From contig NC_063052.1 in assembly GCF_018812025.1 (NCBI RefSeq), positions 21,521,414-21,585,413 of the forward strand: 64,000 bases of DNA, in the 5' to 3' direction. Of this stretch, positions 23,089 to 35,844 are shown one piece after another. Position 1 is the stretch's first letter. Each line of letters starts with the position of its first letter. Position numbers and translations under genes: made by a program. A model generated the notes under the pieces. It saw only the letters and a list, made by a program, of their open reading frames with translations, was not told the origin of the DNA and did not search any database. This DNA comes from Megalobrama amblycephala (taxonomy: Eukaryota; Chordata; Actinopteri; Cypriniformes; Xenocyprididae).

Positions 23089-24647
23089 TTAACCCTCTGG
23101 AGTCTGAGGCTGATTTGGGGCCTGGAGAAGTTTTGACATGCCCTGACATTTGTGCTTTTTTCAGTTGTTCATAAACATATTAATGACACAAGTGTCATTA
23201 CACTGTATTCAGCACAAACTAGGCTACCATAATATGTGAGGAACATGTATGTACATGTTTGTGTTTTTGAAGGAATAACGTTTATGCGTGGTTACTGAAA
23301 AAACAAAAAACTTAAGTCACTGATATAAGGCCAATAAAAGTATATTAAATCTGTGTTCACAAGACTTTTGGGTATTGAAGGTTGTAGACTAGAGTTTTTG
23401 CTTCAAAATTATGTAAAAATTATGCTGACTACTCTTTCATTTATAACAATATACTGATTTAGTTTTGTAAGACACTTTTTGCCAAGAAACACGGTATGCG
23501 AGGAGGCGTGAATCTCCATGAATAATGGCTCATTCTCACCTGTGAAGACAAAAGAATTGAATAGTAATGACCTGAAAAGACTTGCATATTAATGAGGCAT
23601 TTCAGTCAGGTAGGCTGTGAAAAAAAACTTCTGTGATTTCTCAAGCCCATCATGGTATATGAAACATACAGAAAAATGTTATTACAATATAAAATAATGG
23701 TTTTATATTATACTTTAAAATATAATGTATTTCTGTGATGCAAAGAGTCTGAATATAGGCTTTTAGTTTAAAAGCATGCACATTTGGAGAAATATAGGAT
23801 TCTCATATGTTTGTCAATTTTCTATACAGAGGAGTTATTTTTTTATTTAATATTCATTGTTATCTCTATGAGCGCTGGTGTTTGCAATTCATACTGCAGC
23901 CGGAGGGCGCTCTGTGCATTTTAGTCCACAAATTCACCTAAGAAGAAGACGATATTCCATGAATGGTGTTTACCAATTCATACTACAGCCGGAGGGCGCT
24001 AAAGAAACAAAAACTCACTTAAAACTTATCAATAGAAGAAAACAAACAGGAATTTACTGCATGTCTTCCAGAGATCGCTAACCATGGCTTTTTCATCCAG
24101 ATAAACAATTTTCAAGGCAATAAATACACGATTGAGATGATGAATGCATGTGTTGTCTCTGAATTTGCGTCTGAATAGCGCTGGCTCCGTGGGCGTGGCC
24201 GCATTAGTGGGTAATAGCTGAATCACGGACTTCTGACATGGCTCTCTTTTCATACAGATTACATAAACACAGAATGTTTGTTTTCGATTTTACTTGCACG
24301 ATTTAAAACCTGACATTTCAACGTTTTGTTAGACATAAGTATGAATTTTTTGTGATTAGTATTCACTAAGTTACACTTCATTTTCTGAGAACTATCAGAT
24401 TGGACTTCGTTCAGAGGGAGATGAGAGATCACGCATCATGTTAGTTTTCTTTATTTTACAAAAAGCACAACATTTTGTTTTTACTCTGAGTGTATACAAA
24501 TAAAAGGAGATATTCTATAGTTTCAATTGATGTATTACTTATGTCTCTATGACAACAAATGACAGAGTATTTTTAAGTCTGTTTTGCTGCAATGTGAAAA
24601 AAAACCTGCAAAACGCGCCGGCGCGTTTTTAGACCTCAGAGTGTTAA
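23089..24647. mobile_element. TTAA-bordered transposon with AACCCTCTGGAGTCTGAGG ends
   Basis: The left terminus is TTAACCCTCTGGAGTCTGAGG (first 20 bases) and the right terminus is the imperfect inverse CCTCAGAGTGTTAA. An internal ~93 bp near-tandem repeat carries CAGCCGGAGGGCGCT twice (23900-24000). No intact transposase was found. Confidence 0.6.
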
Positions 24648-25028
24648 GCAGCGCATCTGTTTCCAACTTTGATAAAATTAAGAAAAATACTAAAGTCACT
24701 AAAACAATAGTGACTTGGCCACCACTGTCATCAAACAAATGAACTCTGGTGCGATTGCTCTGTTAGTTGGGTCATTTAAAGTCACCCTTTTATCCAGTTT
24801 TGTTTTGGAGGTCTCCTACAACAGATTTACATGCATCAAAGGTCAAAAAACGCTTTAATTTTCTCATAATATACATTGCACATCACCACATTTTTCAATG
24901 ATTCTCAAACCACACATCTGAAGATTCAGTCTCTCTAAGCCTCTCCTTTCCGTGAGCCTACTTTGCTCTGATTGGCCTGACGGCCCAGTCTGTTGTGATT
25001 AGTCGGAAACAAAATGCCAAAAAGTTCA

Positions 25029-25787
25029 CACTGTAAAAAAAAATCCCAGTAAAATTTACGGTAAAAAATCGGCAGCTGTGGTTGCCAGAACTTTACCGTA
25101 AAAAATACGGTAGCAACGTAAAAAAAAAATCTGTTAAATTTACGGTAAAATAACATATTTCATTAACTGATATTAATGTTTATTTACCAACCTAATGAAG
25201 TACTAATATCTGTTTTGCACCTTTATAATACACTGACAGTCACCAAACACAGTGGTGATAAGAGTCACATGATGAATCAAAGTTCATCACAAGCAGATTT
25301 TCCACAAGCTGAGGAGGACAGCACTGACATATAGAAGGTGCACACAGTGTCATTCACACACACACTAAACACCATCATGGTAACACACATGACATTTTAA
25401 AAATGCAATAAACATTAATTTAACAACATTAGGTGTAACATAAAACCCTAATGTACATAACTGATTAGAAAAAAATGAGAAAAACTAAAAAGAAACAGAG
25501 TTATTTCAACGAAAATATATCAAATGTGAAGTATCACGCAGGGAATTGTGGGAATGTCAATTTACGGTTTTTCACTGTAAATTTTACAATGAATTGTTAT
25601 TTTCACTTCCAAAAACTGTGAATTTAACGGTATTTTACCGTAAAATTACATTAAATGTACCTAAATGTATCTATTACAGTTATTCACCGTATATAGTGCG
25701 AGAACTTTCTGTAAAACAATTAACAGTTTTTCACCGCAGCATTTTTACAGTCTTTTACTGTTAAAATCACGGTCATTTTTTACAGTG
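25029..25787. mobile_element. hAT-like element with CACTGTAAAAAA termini
   Basis: CACTGTAAAAAAAAATCCC at the left pairs with CATTTTTTACAGTG at the right. The inner sequence is full of TTTACGGTAAA palindromic units, a trait of this repeat family. It is non-coding; the several short frames follow the repeats. Confidence 0.65.
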
Positions 25788-26726
25788 CACAAAACTTCAG
25801 CTCCGGAGGCTTCCTAAATCCTCAGTCATTTTTACACACTGTAAAGATGGTGTCAATTTTACCATATAAATTTGAGCGCAAGTCTGATGATGAGTCATTG
25901 GAAGAACTAGTTATTCAACCAGAACCACCAACGCAAGGACGACGCGTTTTCTTACGTTTCTCAGTGATGCGCTACTCAATTTGTTGTATATTATGAGATG
26001 TTGCAACTGTAATTCCACACCATCAGCATTAACGCAAATGTATGTCCATCAACAAACCGATTTGTACATTTCTAAATTATTGCAGTGCATGTGTGGGAAC
26101 TGTATCATTAACTGTATCAATAAAAGTGTATACCTTAGCCGAGCACTTTAAATAAGTGTAAACGCTGCCACCTGACATTGGTGTGCACCAAATAAGTGGA
26201 CCGAGACCCCTCAAAAGGTGGGTCTAGGTCCACTTCCAAACAAACTCTGGTGTGGGTCGACTAAAATATGAACACAACACGGACCAAATACATCGAAACT
26301 AACATAGGACAGAATGCTTAAGCATACCTGTTTTTACTCGTCATAGGAGTTGCATTGCCAATGGCAATTCAGTACAGGCGTCAGAATGGCCGTCTCCTTC
26401 ATTTGTGTGTAATAGAGAAATTCCTGGTGCTGTTTTGACTTTTTTTTTTTTTTTTTTTACTTTCTTTAACACATTTTATGAACTCTTCTAGACTTTTTAG
26501 TTGATAAAAATACCATCATATGGACCCACATGGTGAATGTGATTTCACCAAGTGCAACATGCTGGATCAACATCTTTGTTGATCCTGGAACAACATTCCA
26601 ATCAACCAATCAGATTTGAGGGACAAGTTTACAGTTGATTTCAAATTTAGGTTTGCACTCAAGGTTAGGTGCTTCTAGATAAGTGTTATTCACCTATAAA
26701 TTCCCTCTGATTTTATTGATAACTTA

Positions 26727-26795
26727 TGGGTTGGGTTGGGTTGGGTTGGGTTGGGTTGGGTTGAGTTGGGTTGAGTTGGGTTTAGGGTTAGGGCT
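26727..26795 (+). repeat. G-rich TTGGG tandem array grading into TTAGGG
   Basis: About ten TTGGG/TTGAG units are followed by TTTAGGGTTAGGG. The + strand has many closely spaced GGG runs, so it fits a G-quadruplex pattern. It sits inside the transposon mosaic. Confidence 0.85.
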
Positions 26796-26879
26796 AAATT
26801 TTTGGCACTATCATTTTCTTTTTTGGTCCAGACCAAAAGAACCAAGAGAACCGATCTACAAGTGTGAACACACCCTAAA

Positions 26880-28268
26880 TGCCATAGTATTTGAATATGA
26901 ATAGGAAAATATTGACAATTCTGTACTGTTAGATCAAAGTACCATGATATTATCATCTGATCACATGGCACTGCCACAGTACTTGTTTTTTTATTTTTTT
27001 TATGAATATGCTTTATAGTACTAATGATGACTGTAGTTACTAGGGAATTTTATGGAAAATATGGTTACCATGGTGAATTCTTTTAAGGGTGAGACCAAAG
27101 AAAATAAGCACAGATCTTGGCACCTCCTTTACCAACATTTGGAGCATTAGTATTACCAAAATTACAAATTTAGGTTGCCATTTATATGAAATCTTTCAGC
27201 CCATAAATAAAGCAAACTTTTAAAATGAATAAAACTCGTAGTACCAAAAAAATTCTACTCTGAAGGTTCAAGTGCATTAGTAAGTCTAAGATGCTCTTTG
27301 TATGTTTTCCCCTCTCTCTCGTTTTCTCTCTCCCTCTGTCAGTCTTTCTCTCCTTCATCCCCTTTTATCCATCACTCGACTCAATATTGATCTGAATTCA
27401 TTTGTTTCTTATTGATTTAGTTCTCCGCCCTCTGCCGCATTGTGCAAACACAAGGACACACAGACTGCTCAGTCCACTGCCTGCGAACACACACTCAAAC
27501 AGACTCACGCAATAAACCACTCACTACTTTAGTGCGTCACTTACGCTCAAATACAAATACAATCATGAAAGATTTTTATTAGTATTTACAGTCGTCCTTA
27601 AACATACTTTTTCACTCAAAAATCAGCACTATTTAGAAAGGATTTGAAAACACACTTGCAGCAGGACCCTCCATCAGACTGTGTAATGATGTAGACTGGA
27701 GATATTGATCACTGTCTTGAAGGAAAGATTTGAGGAGGACCTGACTGGTGACACAATTAAAGCTGCAGTCCTTTGAAAACCTCTGAAGAGCATCTTTTAT
27801 AAGAAAAATGCTCAGTGTTATTGAAAGGAGGTTTTCTTTGTGTCATTTGTGTGTATTATAGAAATAGAATGGGGTTTTGAGAGTGTTTATGTGCATGTGT
27901 CAGGGACATTTCTTTAAGTGAAATATCAGAAGAAACCTGAAGTAAAATGTTACTTTAGATTTCATTTTTTATTTATTTTTTATTTTATTGTTTAATAAAT
28001 TAATGAATATAATATTCAGGTTGATAGATGCAGTTATAATAGTTGCAGTACAGGGAAAAAAATGGTATAGAAACTGTTTTCACTCTGAAATTGCTAGTAA
28101 ATTTCACAAAGAAATAGCAGTAACAGATTGAATTAAACACAAAAGTTTAAAGAAAAAAGACTGAAATAGTATTTTCTTGTAAAACATACTCCAATAATCT
28201 TTATTTATAACTTAAATTTTTTTTTTTTTAATGTATTTATTTATTTATTTTTTACAATGTACAGTATT
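26880..28268. other. Spacer, no gene recognised
   Basis: AT-rich DNA with a C/T-rich stretch at 27310-27365. A moderately GC-rich block at 27420-27545 has no repeat ends but also no splice-flanked frame. Confidence 0.3.
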
Positions 28269-28638
28269 TGTGACCCTGGAGGGTCAGTTTTTTTGAAATT
28301 CTGAATAAATAAGCTTTCCATTGATGTATGGTTAGTTAGGATAGAACTATTTGAAAATCCGGAATCTGAGGGTGCAAAAAAAATCTAAATATTGAGAAAA
28401 TCTCCTTTAAAGTTGTCCAAATGAAGTCCTTTTCAATGAATATCTACTCATTTTTCTTATTTTTTGATATATTTACGGTAGGAAATTTACAAAATACCTT
28501 CATGGAACATGATCTTTACTTAATATCCTAACGAATTTTGGCATAAAAATAATAATTTTCGATCCATAGAATGCATTGTTGGCTATTGCTACAGATATAC
28601 CCGTGCAACTTATGGCTGGTTTTGTGGTCCAGTGTCAT
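28269..28638. mobile_element. DNA transposon with GTGACCCTGGA termini
   Basis: TTGTGACCCTGGAGGGTCAG at the left and TTTGTGGTCCAGTGTCATAT at the right are diverged inverted ends of a common cyprinid repeat. It is AT-rich and non-coding. Confidence 0.6.
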
Positions 28639-29039
28639 ATTTAACCTTAAAATGGATTCTTGTAATTTTCATACTTCAAATGTCATAGAAATGTTGAAGT
28701 ACTTTGGATTACCATCTAAATAGCATAATACATCAATATGGTATTTAGTACTATAATGTACATAAAAGTACCATAATGCAGTTACTTGAGGCTCAAAGAA
28801 CTGAAAGGAGAAATTGCTGTTCAACATGAAACTGTTCAAATTAATTAATAGAATATTCTGGTTTATAGATGTAGTTATAATAGGTATAATGCAATAGCTT
28901 TATTCTTTCACATGAATTTCATAAAAATATTCTTTAGTATGTTAAAACGGGTCATAACCTTTCAACACATAACATCACTCATCACATTGATTCTTTTCAA
29001 TCGTCTTTTAATGAGTTTGGTATATTTTCAATGTATGAA

Positions 29040-29225
29040 AATGCTCCAAATTCCTCTTCTGTACATTGCCTTTTCTCTACATACATCTTGAACACCTTAA
29101 AGAATTTTTCCTTGTCACTGTGACCTTTAGCTTGCTCACTGTGGGGCTATTCTTTGTAAAGCTGCTTTGAATGCATTCTGTATGCATTGTGAAATGTGCT
29201 TTGCAAATAAATAGAATTGAATTAC
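29040..29225 (+). mobile_element. 3' tail of a retroposon (L2-type LINE or related SINE)
   Basis: The sequence runs from GCTTGCTCACTGTGGGG through TGTAAAGCTGCTTTGAATGC to GTGAAATGTGCTTTGCAAAT and ends in AAATAAATAGAATTGAATTA. This order is that of the conserved 3' end of many fish retroposons, finishing in short tandem AATTG units. The 5' part is missing, as is usual for truncated insertions. Confidence 0.55.
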
Positions 29226-29639
29226 AGATATTCCTTTGGTATTTTTCTTATTTTTGCAGTGTTTTAGCCAAGATTTTTTATTGGTAGTGTCATCTGCATT
29301 CTTTCTTCCATTCATAGTCTGAATTAATTTGCTTGTATTGTTCAGTGTAAGAATGGATAGTGTTTGTGTGGCATATAGACATGTTTTATTAATTCACTAT
29401 AAGTGTGGCTCTTAACCTAAAGTCTTTTTCATCAACACGTGGACCTCCGTTCACATTTCAGCTTGCCGATTATGCCTCTCTACATTAGTTGAGGAGCACT
29501 TATATACAATGGAAATGTTACCTGATAGTGTATGCTGATAATATCCTGCTGCATTGAACATCCACTGTTGATGAACATAGATAGCAGTAGTAACCATGGT
29601 AGCAGTAGTAACTATAAGGAACCAGTGCCACCATATACA

Positions 29640-30185
29640 ATAAGCGGGACAATTCCCCCCAAATAATCAGAAATGGCCAAACTGTCCTGAAATTCTTGCA
29701 CTGCTCTGTATGTTGTAAAGTTTAACAGTTACATTTTAGACTATAGAATAACACAAGACGTGTCACTTGTATTATTATGAATGGGAGAAAGTGCATCGCG
29801 CAATATGGCGGAATAAGTCCCGCCTTCTAAATAAGAGCCAGTCGCCAATTGGTAAAGTCATCGCGTCACTGCAGCGGCCGTTAGAAGCTCCGGTTTCTAT
29901 AGAAACAGTCAGACGCGCGCCTCCGAAATGAGGCACAAGAGACGAGCATTTAGGACTGCGCGTGCGCATTAGGTTGATCCACCATGAAAAACACCGTCAT
30001 GATTCGTGCGTTTAGAAACAAATTGTATGAGACAGTTGTTGTCAGATTTCATTGGGGAATTCAAATATGAAATTTAATCGAAAGCTTGGCAAACGGCTTT
30101 GGAGAATTTGATGTTTCCCCATTCAAAGAGATAGGAGCTGCACTTGAGGCATTTCAAAGATGGCCGCCGAGTGAAATGACTTGTC
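29640..30185. mobile_element. Probable DNA-transposon fragment, GC-richer than surroundings
   Basis: The segment 29790-29990 is CpG-rich (for example GCGCAATATGGCGG, GACTGCGCGTGCGC) and resembles an interspersed cyprinid repeat rather than a gene. Related sequence may resume after the TTAA element (30762-30950). No termini are proven. Confidence 0.35.
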
Positions 30186-30761
30186 TTAAAGGTGCTCTAT
30201 GTAAGAATGACAGCTTGTGGTTGAAATGGGCACTGCAGTCCAAATTCAAAATATTGTTCGCCCCGCCCCCTCCTCCTGAGACTCATGCTCTCGCGGGTCG
30301 CCAGTTTGAAGACACGCAACAGGAGCGAGCTCAATTGACATTGGAAGGCGACGAGACTTACACACTGTAAGATAATTAGTTGATTTATGATGAGTTGATA
30401 TCGTGTTTTAATATGCTCCCTTTCATAGAGATTTTTAGATAGAGGCTGAGGCTTTTTAGGTCGGGTAGAATCTGCGATCTCTGGTTTCCATGGCTGCAAT
30501 TTGCTTCATGTGTTTTCTGCCAACTGGCAACCCGGGGTGGCGAAATACTATTGGGTAAATTGTCAACGTGCATTCTTGCACAGACCAAAACAAAAACATA
30601 AATTCCGACACGGAACGCAAATTTCAAAGTAAAATAACTGGCTGTAACAATGGTTTTCAGAGAAACGAGTATGTGAACTCAGCATGTTTAATAAATATCT
30701 GCAAACATGTTGGTGTTTTTATGCTTTAGTACGCTCAAAAACTTACATAGAGTACCTTTAA
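30186..30761. mobile_element. TTAA-bordered DNA transposon with CTCTATGTAAG termini
   Basis: TTAAAGGTGCTCTATGTAAG and CTTACATAGAGTACCTTTAA are nearly exact inverted termini with TTAA on both borders. There is no transposase. The 94-codon frame over its left half has no recognisable motif. Confidence 0.8.
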
Positions 30762-32170
30762 ATGGACTTTGATATTAGTCTGGGCTGCCTAAGCAGTCTA
30801 CAATGCTCATCAATGTCAAAATGATTGAGATGGCCAATCAAATCAAAGTAGGCGGGGTTTACTGTTCACAGAAGTCAGTGTACAATTGAAAATGAGCGAG
30901 GTAAGACGTAAATAGCGAAACATTTCGATACATGTCAACTGTTTCACAATAGAAATGTTGAACGACCGACGGTAACTTCCAGTGATGCAAACGACTTGAC
31001 TTTTTTTCTCAAATATGGCCGTTTTGAATTGAAAACGTGATTAATGTAATTCCTAACAGAGTGTGACAAGACCAGAAATGTTTTACGCTTGCGGCATATT
31101 AAGTAACGTTACATGTGTGCATATTTTTAGTGCAAATATTATTTGAAAATAGATCAAAACGATTATTTCTCAAATAGAATTAGGCCTAGAATTTCCTTCA
31201 CTGTTCTGTTTATTTATGATTTATAAAAAATTGGTCCCCCTCAGTGTTCAAGTCATGGTTATGGATGACAAATGTTTTGTGTAAAAAAAAAAAAAAAAAA
31301 AAAAAACTTGCAGCCAAGCCCCTATCATGTAAATCTTCACATACAGATATTTATCAATATTTAATGTCTTTTCTGATGGCAGGAATGCTGTGGAACTGCA
31401 GTTTGGAATATCATCATCGTTATTCATTCTCCAAGACTGTAATGACAGAAAGAAGCATGCACGGTAATAATGAAAATTACCATCTTTGTCTTTCTTTGCT
31501 TTTATATCTTGATCTCTCTGTCATACGTTGTGACTCAAGGGAATTTCAAATATTTCAGGTATCTTTGGTGTTTAAAAGTCATGATTTAAATGTTTGAGAG
31601 ATAAATCCTACAAAAACATAGACATATCAAAAGGGAAACAAATCATATTTTGCATAAAGAAAACAAAACCTAATTTTTGTTCATATTTTCATTAAATTAA
31701 GCCACCCTTCTCCTAAATTCTTTGGATGTTTGACTTTTTTTCTTTTTTTTTAAATTCTTCAAATTCTCAATAGTGATGCTTTTTATACTGTGCTGTAATA
31801 CAAATATTTGTATTGCATAAATTAAAGGCTTAAAAGATGTATAAATTCTTTACAATTGAAGTAAAATAAAAAGTGATTTTTTTACATGAATTTTTATGAA
31901 AAAATTCTACAGATAATCACAATAATGCTTACATTTCTATATTTTCTGTTAATTGTTATTTGTTAAATATGAACTGCGGACATGTTTTTGACATGGTTTC
32001 TTGAGATTCAATGCATGCTTCCCTGTCTTTTTATGGACAAAGACATAGAGCACTACCACTTTTGACCTGACGTTCTCGCTAGTTATGAATATTTTTTTCT
32101 GCATCATTTTTAATCGCAGCAAAGCCGTCGTTAAATGCATATTTACTCAGTACATATAATTTACAGATAT
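30762..32170. other. AT-rich spacer with poly-A and poly-T tracts
   Basis: A 23-base poly-A tract lies at about 31282-31305. The frame at 31244-31597 starts inside it and shows no protein features. No repeat ends are visible. Confidence 0.3.
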
Positions 32171-32345
32171 AGACAAACAAAATGAACACATTATCGATAC
32201 ACATCCAGACGCACACAGCTGGCACGGCACTTTGCTGCCACTGACAACACTGCCCTGGCAACCGATGGGCACGTCGCCAAACCAGCAAGTTGCCAAGCAG
32301 CGAGTTCCCATAGCAACCTGCCATTCCCTGGCTTTTTGAATAAGG
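32170..32345. promoter_or_regulatory. Candidate regulatory island with an X-box (RFX) site
   Basis: GTTCCCATAGCAAC at 32304-32317 fits the X-box palindrome GTNNCC-AT-RGNAAC recognised by RFX factors. Half-sites GGCAAC and GTTGCC lie within 50 bp. The block is less AT-rich than its flanks and free of transposon ends. Function is inferred; distance to the nearest certain gene is about 19 kb. Confidence 0.4.
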
Positions 32346-33218
32346 TATCGGCAGACAGACTCTCAGGCTTATGGGGAGAGAGAGGGGTTTGGATGAGGTG
32401 GAGAGTAGATGGAAGTGATTGAAATAAGAAAATGAAAAGAAAGAGAGTGAGTTAAAGAGAGATAGATGGAGGGAATGAGAAAGACTTTTGTTAACTGGCC
32501 CTAAATTGAACTTAAATGTATGTGATAAACTTTGAATCTTTTTCATGTTGTGTTTATTTATACAAAATCAAAAATAATACCATTTAATTCCACTTTATTA
32601 AAAAATTCAAACAAAATCAACATTTTGAAATTTAAAACTCAAAATGAAAACACTTCAAAACTTCCAAAGATTTGTGCCAGCTTCATCGCTGTGTGGTCTG
32701 ATAATTAAGATCATAACAAGTGTGTTTGACCTTATGTCCCAGTGATTCGTGCTGGCTAACACACACACACACACATTCAGGTTGGCAAAAAGCTGGCACT
32801 GGCACCACCGTGCCGCATTCGCACGTGATTGGACTGTGAATGTGGCAGTGAGAGAAAGAAAAAGAAAGAGGGAGGAAGATAGGGTGGAGCCGAGCCAGAA
32901 AGAGAAGGACAAAAGTCCTAAAGGATATTAAGCCGCAAAAGTGACCTAAACAACAGCAACATTAAGAGCAGAAGGCACAAATCCATAGGCCAAGTTGTCA
33001 ACTGTTAGGTTTGTAGTTTAGTTTGCATCAGGAAAATGAACGCGTTTGACTGTGAAAAGGACAGAGAATGAGAAAGGAGCTGAATAGACCGCTCAGTTAA
33101 TGTTTGGACCGCATTCACGTCTCACCCTGGAGATCTCTGTCATTGTCAGAGGAACAGAGCTGTCCAACATATGTGTCTGCAGTTGTCTGGGAACAGTGTG
33201 AATGTTAACCGTTTCGTG
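32346..33218. other. Non-repetitive spacer, no gene recognised
   Basis: Purine-rich stretches (32380-32480, 32850-32910) and a short (AC)n run at 32760 are visible. The block 32745-32835 is moderately GC-rich and contains GATTGG (inverse CCAAT), but no exon is supported. Confidence 0.3.
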
Positions 33219-33625
33219 TTAAAGGAATGGTTCACACAAAAATTGCAATATCTGATCATTTTTCCCTCTGGTGAGCTGTTACGAGCAAATCATAGAGTGA
33301 TTTGAAACATCACTTTGATGCACAAACAAATCATTCAATCTTGTTTTGTACCCTTTTTATTGAAAAGAAACAAAAGTATGTTTTGTACTATGTATTTTCA
33401 TTATTCAAGTGACATAAAATACACTATTGTCAACTGGAATATAGTGCGCAAGTTGTGCTTTATGTAATTTGTTTAATTAAAATAATTGTGTGTAAAACTT
33501 AAAATATTTCTCCTTTTTTTTGCGCAGAATGAATATCATCCATGAGCGTTTGGAACCACTTGTGGGTGAGTAAACTTTTTTTTTTTTATTATTTATTTTT
33601 TTTTTGTGTGAACTATAACTTTTAA
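33219..33625. mobile_element. Degraded Angel-like MITE, TTAA borders
   Basis: The left end is TTAAAGGAATGGTTCACAC. The right end, GTGTGAACTATAACTTTTAA, is its diverged inverse. The internal arms no longer pair well, and a poly-T stretch occupies the right arm. Confidence 0.6.
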
Positions 33626-34324
33626 TTCAAGGCTGATGCCAAGTATCTGGTTATTGTTTGCAGATAAACTAACTTTTGAGGTAACAAACGAGAGAATCAT
33701 CATTCTAGAGACAAGCAAAAATAGACTGATCCACAGGCTGGATTCATTTTTCAGGATTTCAGACACACAGAAGTTCAAAACGAAACAGATGAAGGGCCTT
33801 TTTCTTGTTTGAACTGCATATGAAATTGATTGAAGTCACCTCACTAAGCATGTACAATTTCCAAGTACTTCAAACACCCCAAATCTGACTTTCTTTTCAG
33901 TTGTTTTCGGTAATGCAATAAGTAAGACCTTTGAACAACAGCCTTATTCATGATGGCTTGATCCATACTATTTCATATTTTATTAAATGGAAAAACTTCA
34001 TGTCAGTCTTTTAAATTGTATTTCAAATACCTGTTCCTGCTCTTTTATCTCAATAGTTAGATTTTCTCTTGCATTCAGCTTCATTCGAGGATTCATCTCA
34101 CACATGGAATGAATGTAAGAAATTGAATTGCAAAAACAACATTATTATTAAAAAAATAGCAAATAATAGTTAAGAAATCAATCCTGTCCCTCAACAGATT
34201 CACAAAAACACTAAATCATGACATTCTATTAAAATGTTGGTTTTCCAGACGTCAAGGCTGTGGCCGCTATGAAAAGAATAAAGATTTGGGCATAAGAAAA
34301 GAATATATTCCCGTAGAGCACTTC
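33626..34324. other. AT-rich spacer
   Basis: No repeat termini, splice-flanked frames or RNA motifs could be supported. Confidence 0.3.
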
Positions 34325-35844
34325 TTAAAGGTGGTAGTTGAAAATTCTGCAATAATGCCGTTCCAAACATGTAAGACTTTCATTCATCTTCAAAACACAA
34401 ATGAAGATATTTTTAATGAAACCGGTATTTTTAATTATCTTTTCAAAATCCATTCAAAAAGGCCATACAGAGATTGTAAAGGAAATTGAAAAGTTTATTC
34501 CAAGTCTTCTGAAGAGATACAATCAATTTTGGACAGGTTTGATTTAAAGGTGCCCAAGAATGCTTTTTCACAAGATGTAATATAAGTCTAAGGTGTCCCC
34601 TGAATGTGTCTGTGAAGTTTCAGCTCAAAATACCCCATAGATTTTTTTAAATTAATTTTTTTTAACTGCCTATTTTGGGGCATCATTAACAATGCACTGA
34701 TTTACACTCGGCGCCGCCCCCTTAAATCACGTGCTCCCTGCCACATGAGCTGTCGACTATATTACAGTGCATTTACAAAGTTCACACAGCTAATATAACC
34801 CTCAAATGGATCTTTACAAGATGTTCGTCATGCATGCTGTATGCATGCTTCGAATTATGTGAGTAAAGTATTTATTTGGATGTTAAAGTTTTATTCTGAG
34901 TGAATTTGAGGCTGTCCTCCGTGGCTAATGGCTAATGCTACACTGTTGGAGAGATTTATAAAGAATGAAGTTGTGTTTATGAATTATACAGACTGCAAGT
35001 GTTTAAAAATGAAAATAGCGACGGCTCTTGTCTCCGTGAATACAGTAAGAAACGATGGTAACTTTAACCTCATTTAATAGTACATTAGCAACATGCTAAT
35101 GAAACATTTAGAAAGACAATTTACAAATATCAGTAAAAATATCATGCTATCATGGATTATGTCAGTTATTATTGCTCCATCTGCCATTTTTCGCTGTTGT
35201 TCTTGCTTACCTAGTCTGATGATTCGGCTGTGTGCAGCTCCAGATGTTAACTGGCTACCCTTGTGTAATCCCTTTCATAATGTTGGGAACATGGGCTGGC
35301 ATTATGCAAATATTGGGGCGTACACCCCGACTGTTACGTAACAGTCGGTATTATTCCATGTCTTTTCCATGTACTGAACTCTTGTTATTTAACTATGCCA
35401 AGGTAAATTCAATTTTTGAATCTAGGGCACCTTTAAGCTTTTTTTTTGCATATAAACATTGATCAGGGAACATAGATCAAATATAGTTAACACAAGCTCA
35501 TTCGTACTTGCTTGACAAACAAGAATAAACCTTGTTGGTTTTTGCACATAAACAAACAAAATCTTCCGTTTATCAAATTCGATAAGCAATCGTGCTTCTT
35601 CAGAAGACTTAAACTAAACGAAATATGGTTTATTTTGTACTATGTCTTTATGAACTTTTCGAACCATCTACGTTTCTGTTGTGTGGACTTTAAATGGAGG
35701 GACAGAAATCTCTTAGGTTTCATTAAAAATATCTTAATTTGTGTTTCAAAGATGAAAGTCTTATGGGTTTGGATGGTGCGCTTGGATCATGATGGTGGGT
35801 AAATAATGACAGAATTTTAATTTTTGGGTGAACTGTCCCTTTTA
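34325..35844. mobile_element. Angel-like hairpin element split by a family A TTAA element
   Basis: The left arm (TTAAAGGTGGTAGTTGAAA, GCCGTTCCAAACATGTAAG) and right arm (AATTTTTGGGTGAACTGTCCC, 35818-35840) belong to one hairpin element. Its centre is occupied by the element at 34544-35436. The right border has mutated from TTTAA to TTTTAG. Confidence 0.65.
34544..35436. mobile_element. TTAA-bordered DNA transposon (family A), near full length
   Basis: It begins TTAAAGGTGCCCAAGAATG and ends CTAGGGCACCTTTAA. It matches the copy at 18894-21034 segment by segment over its whole length, apart from that copy's hAT insertion and a short deletion here near 35345. Frames inside it are non-coding. Confidence 0.8.

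Larger units (their letters stand above)
24760..26878. mobile_element. Mosaic of DNA-transposon fragments
   Basis: The left part (24790-25020) and the segment after 25790 are pieces of a repeat I recognise from cyprinid genomes, split by the element at 25029-25787. From about 26160 the sequence switches to another repeat containing GGTCCACTTCC and ending near 26877 in GTGTGAACACACCCTAAA, a hAT-like terminus. The order of insertion beyond this is unclear. Confidence 0.4.

Noticed and set aside
32079..32546. 155-residue minus-strand frame
   Set aside because: Its Ser/Leu/Phe-rich half derives from a purine-rich tract, and the other half crosses the X-box island without protein features.
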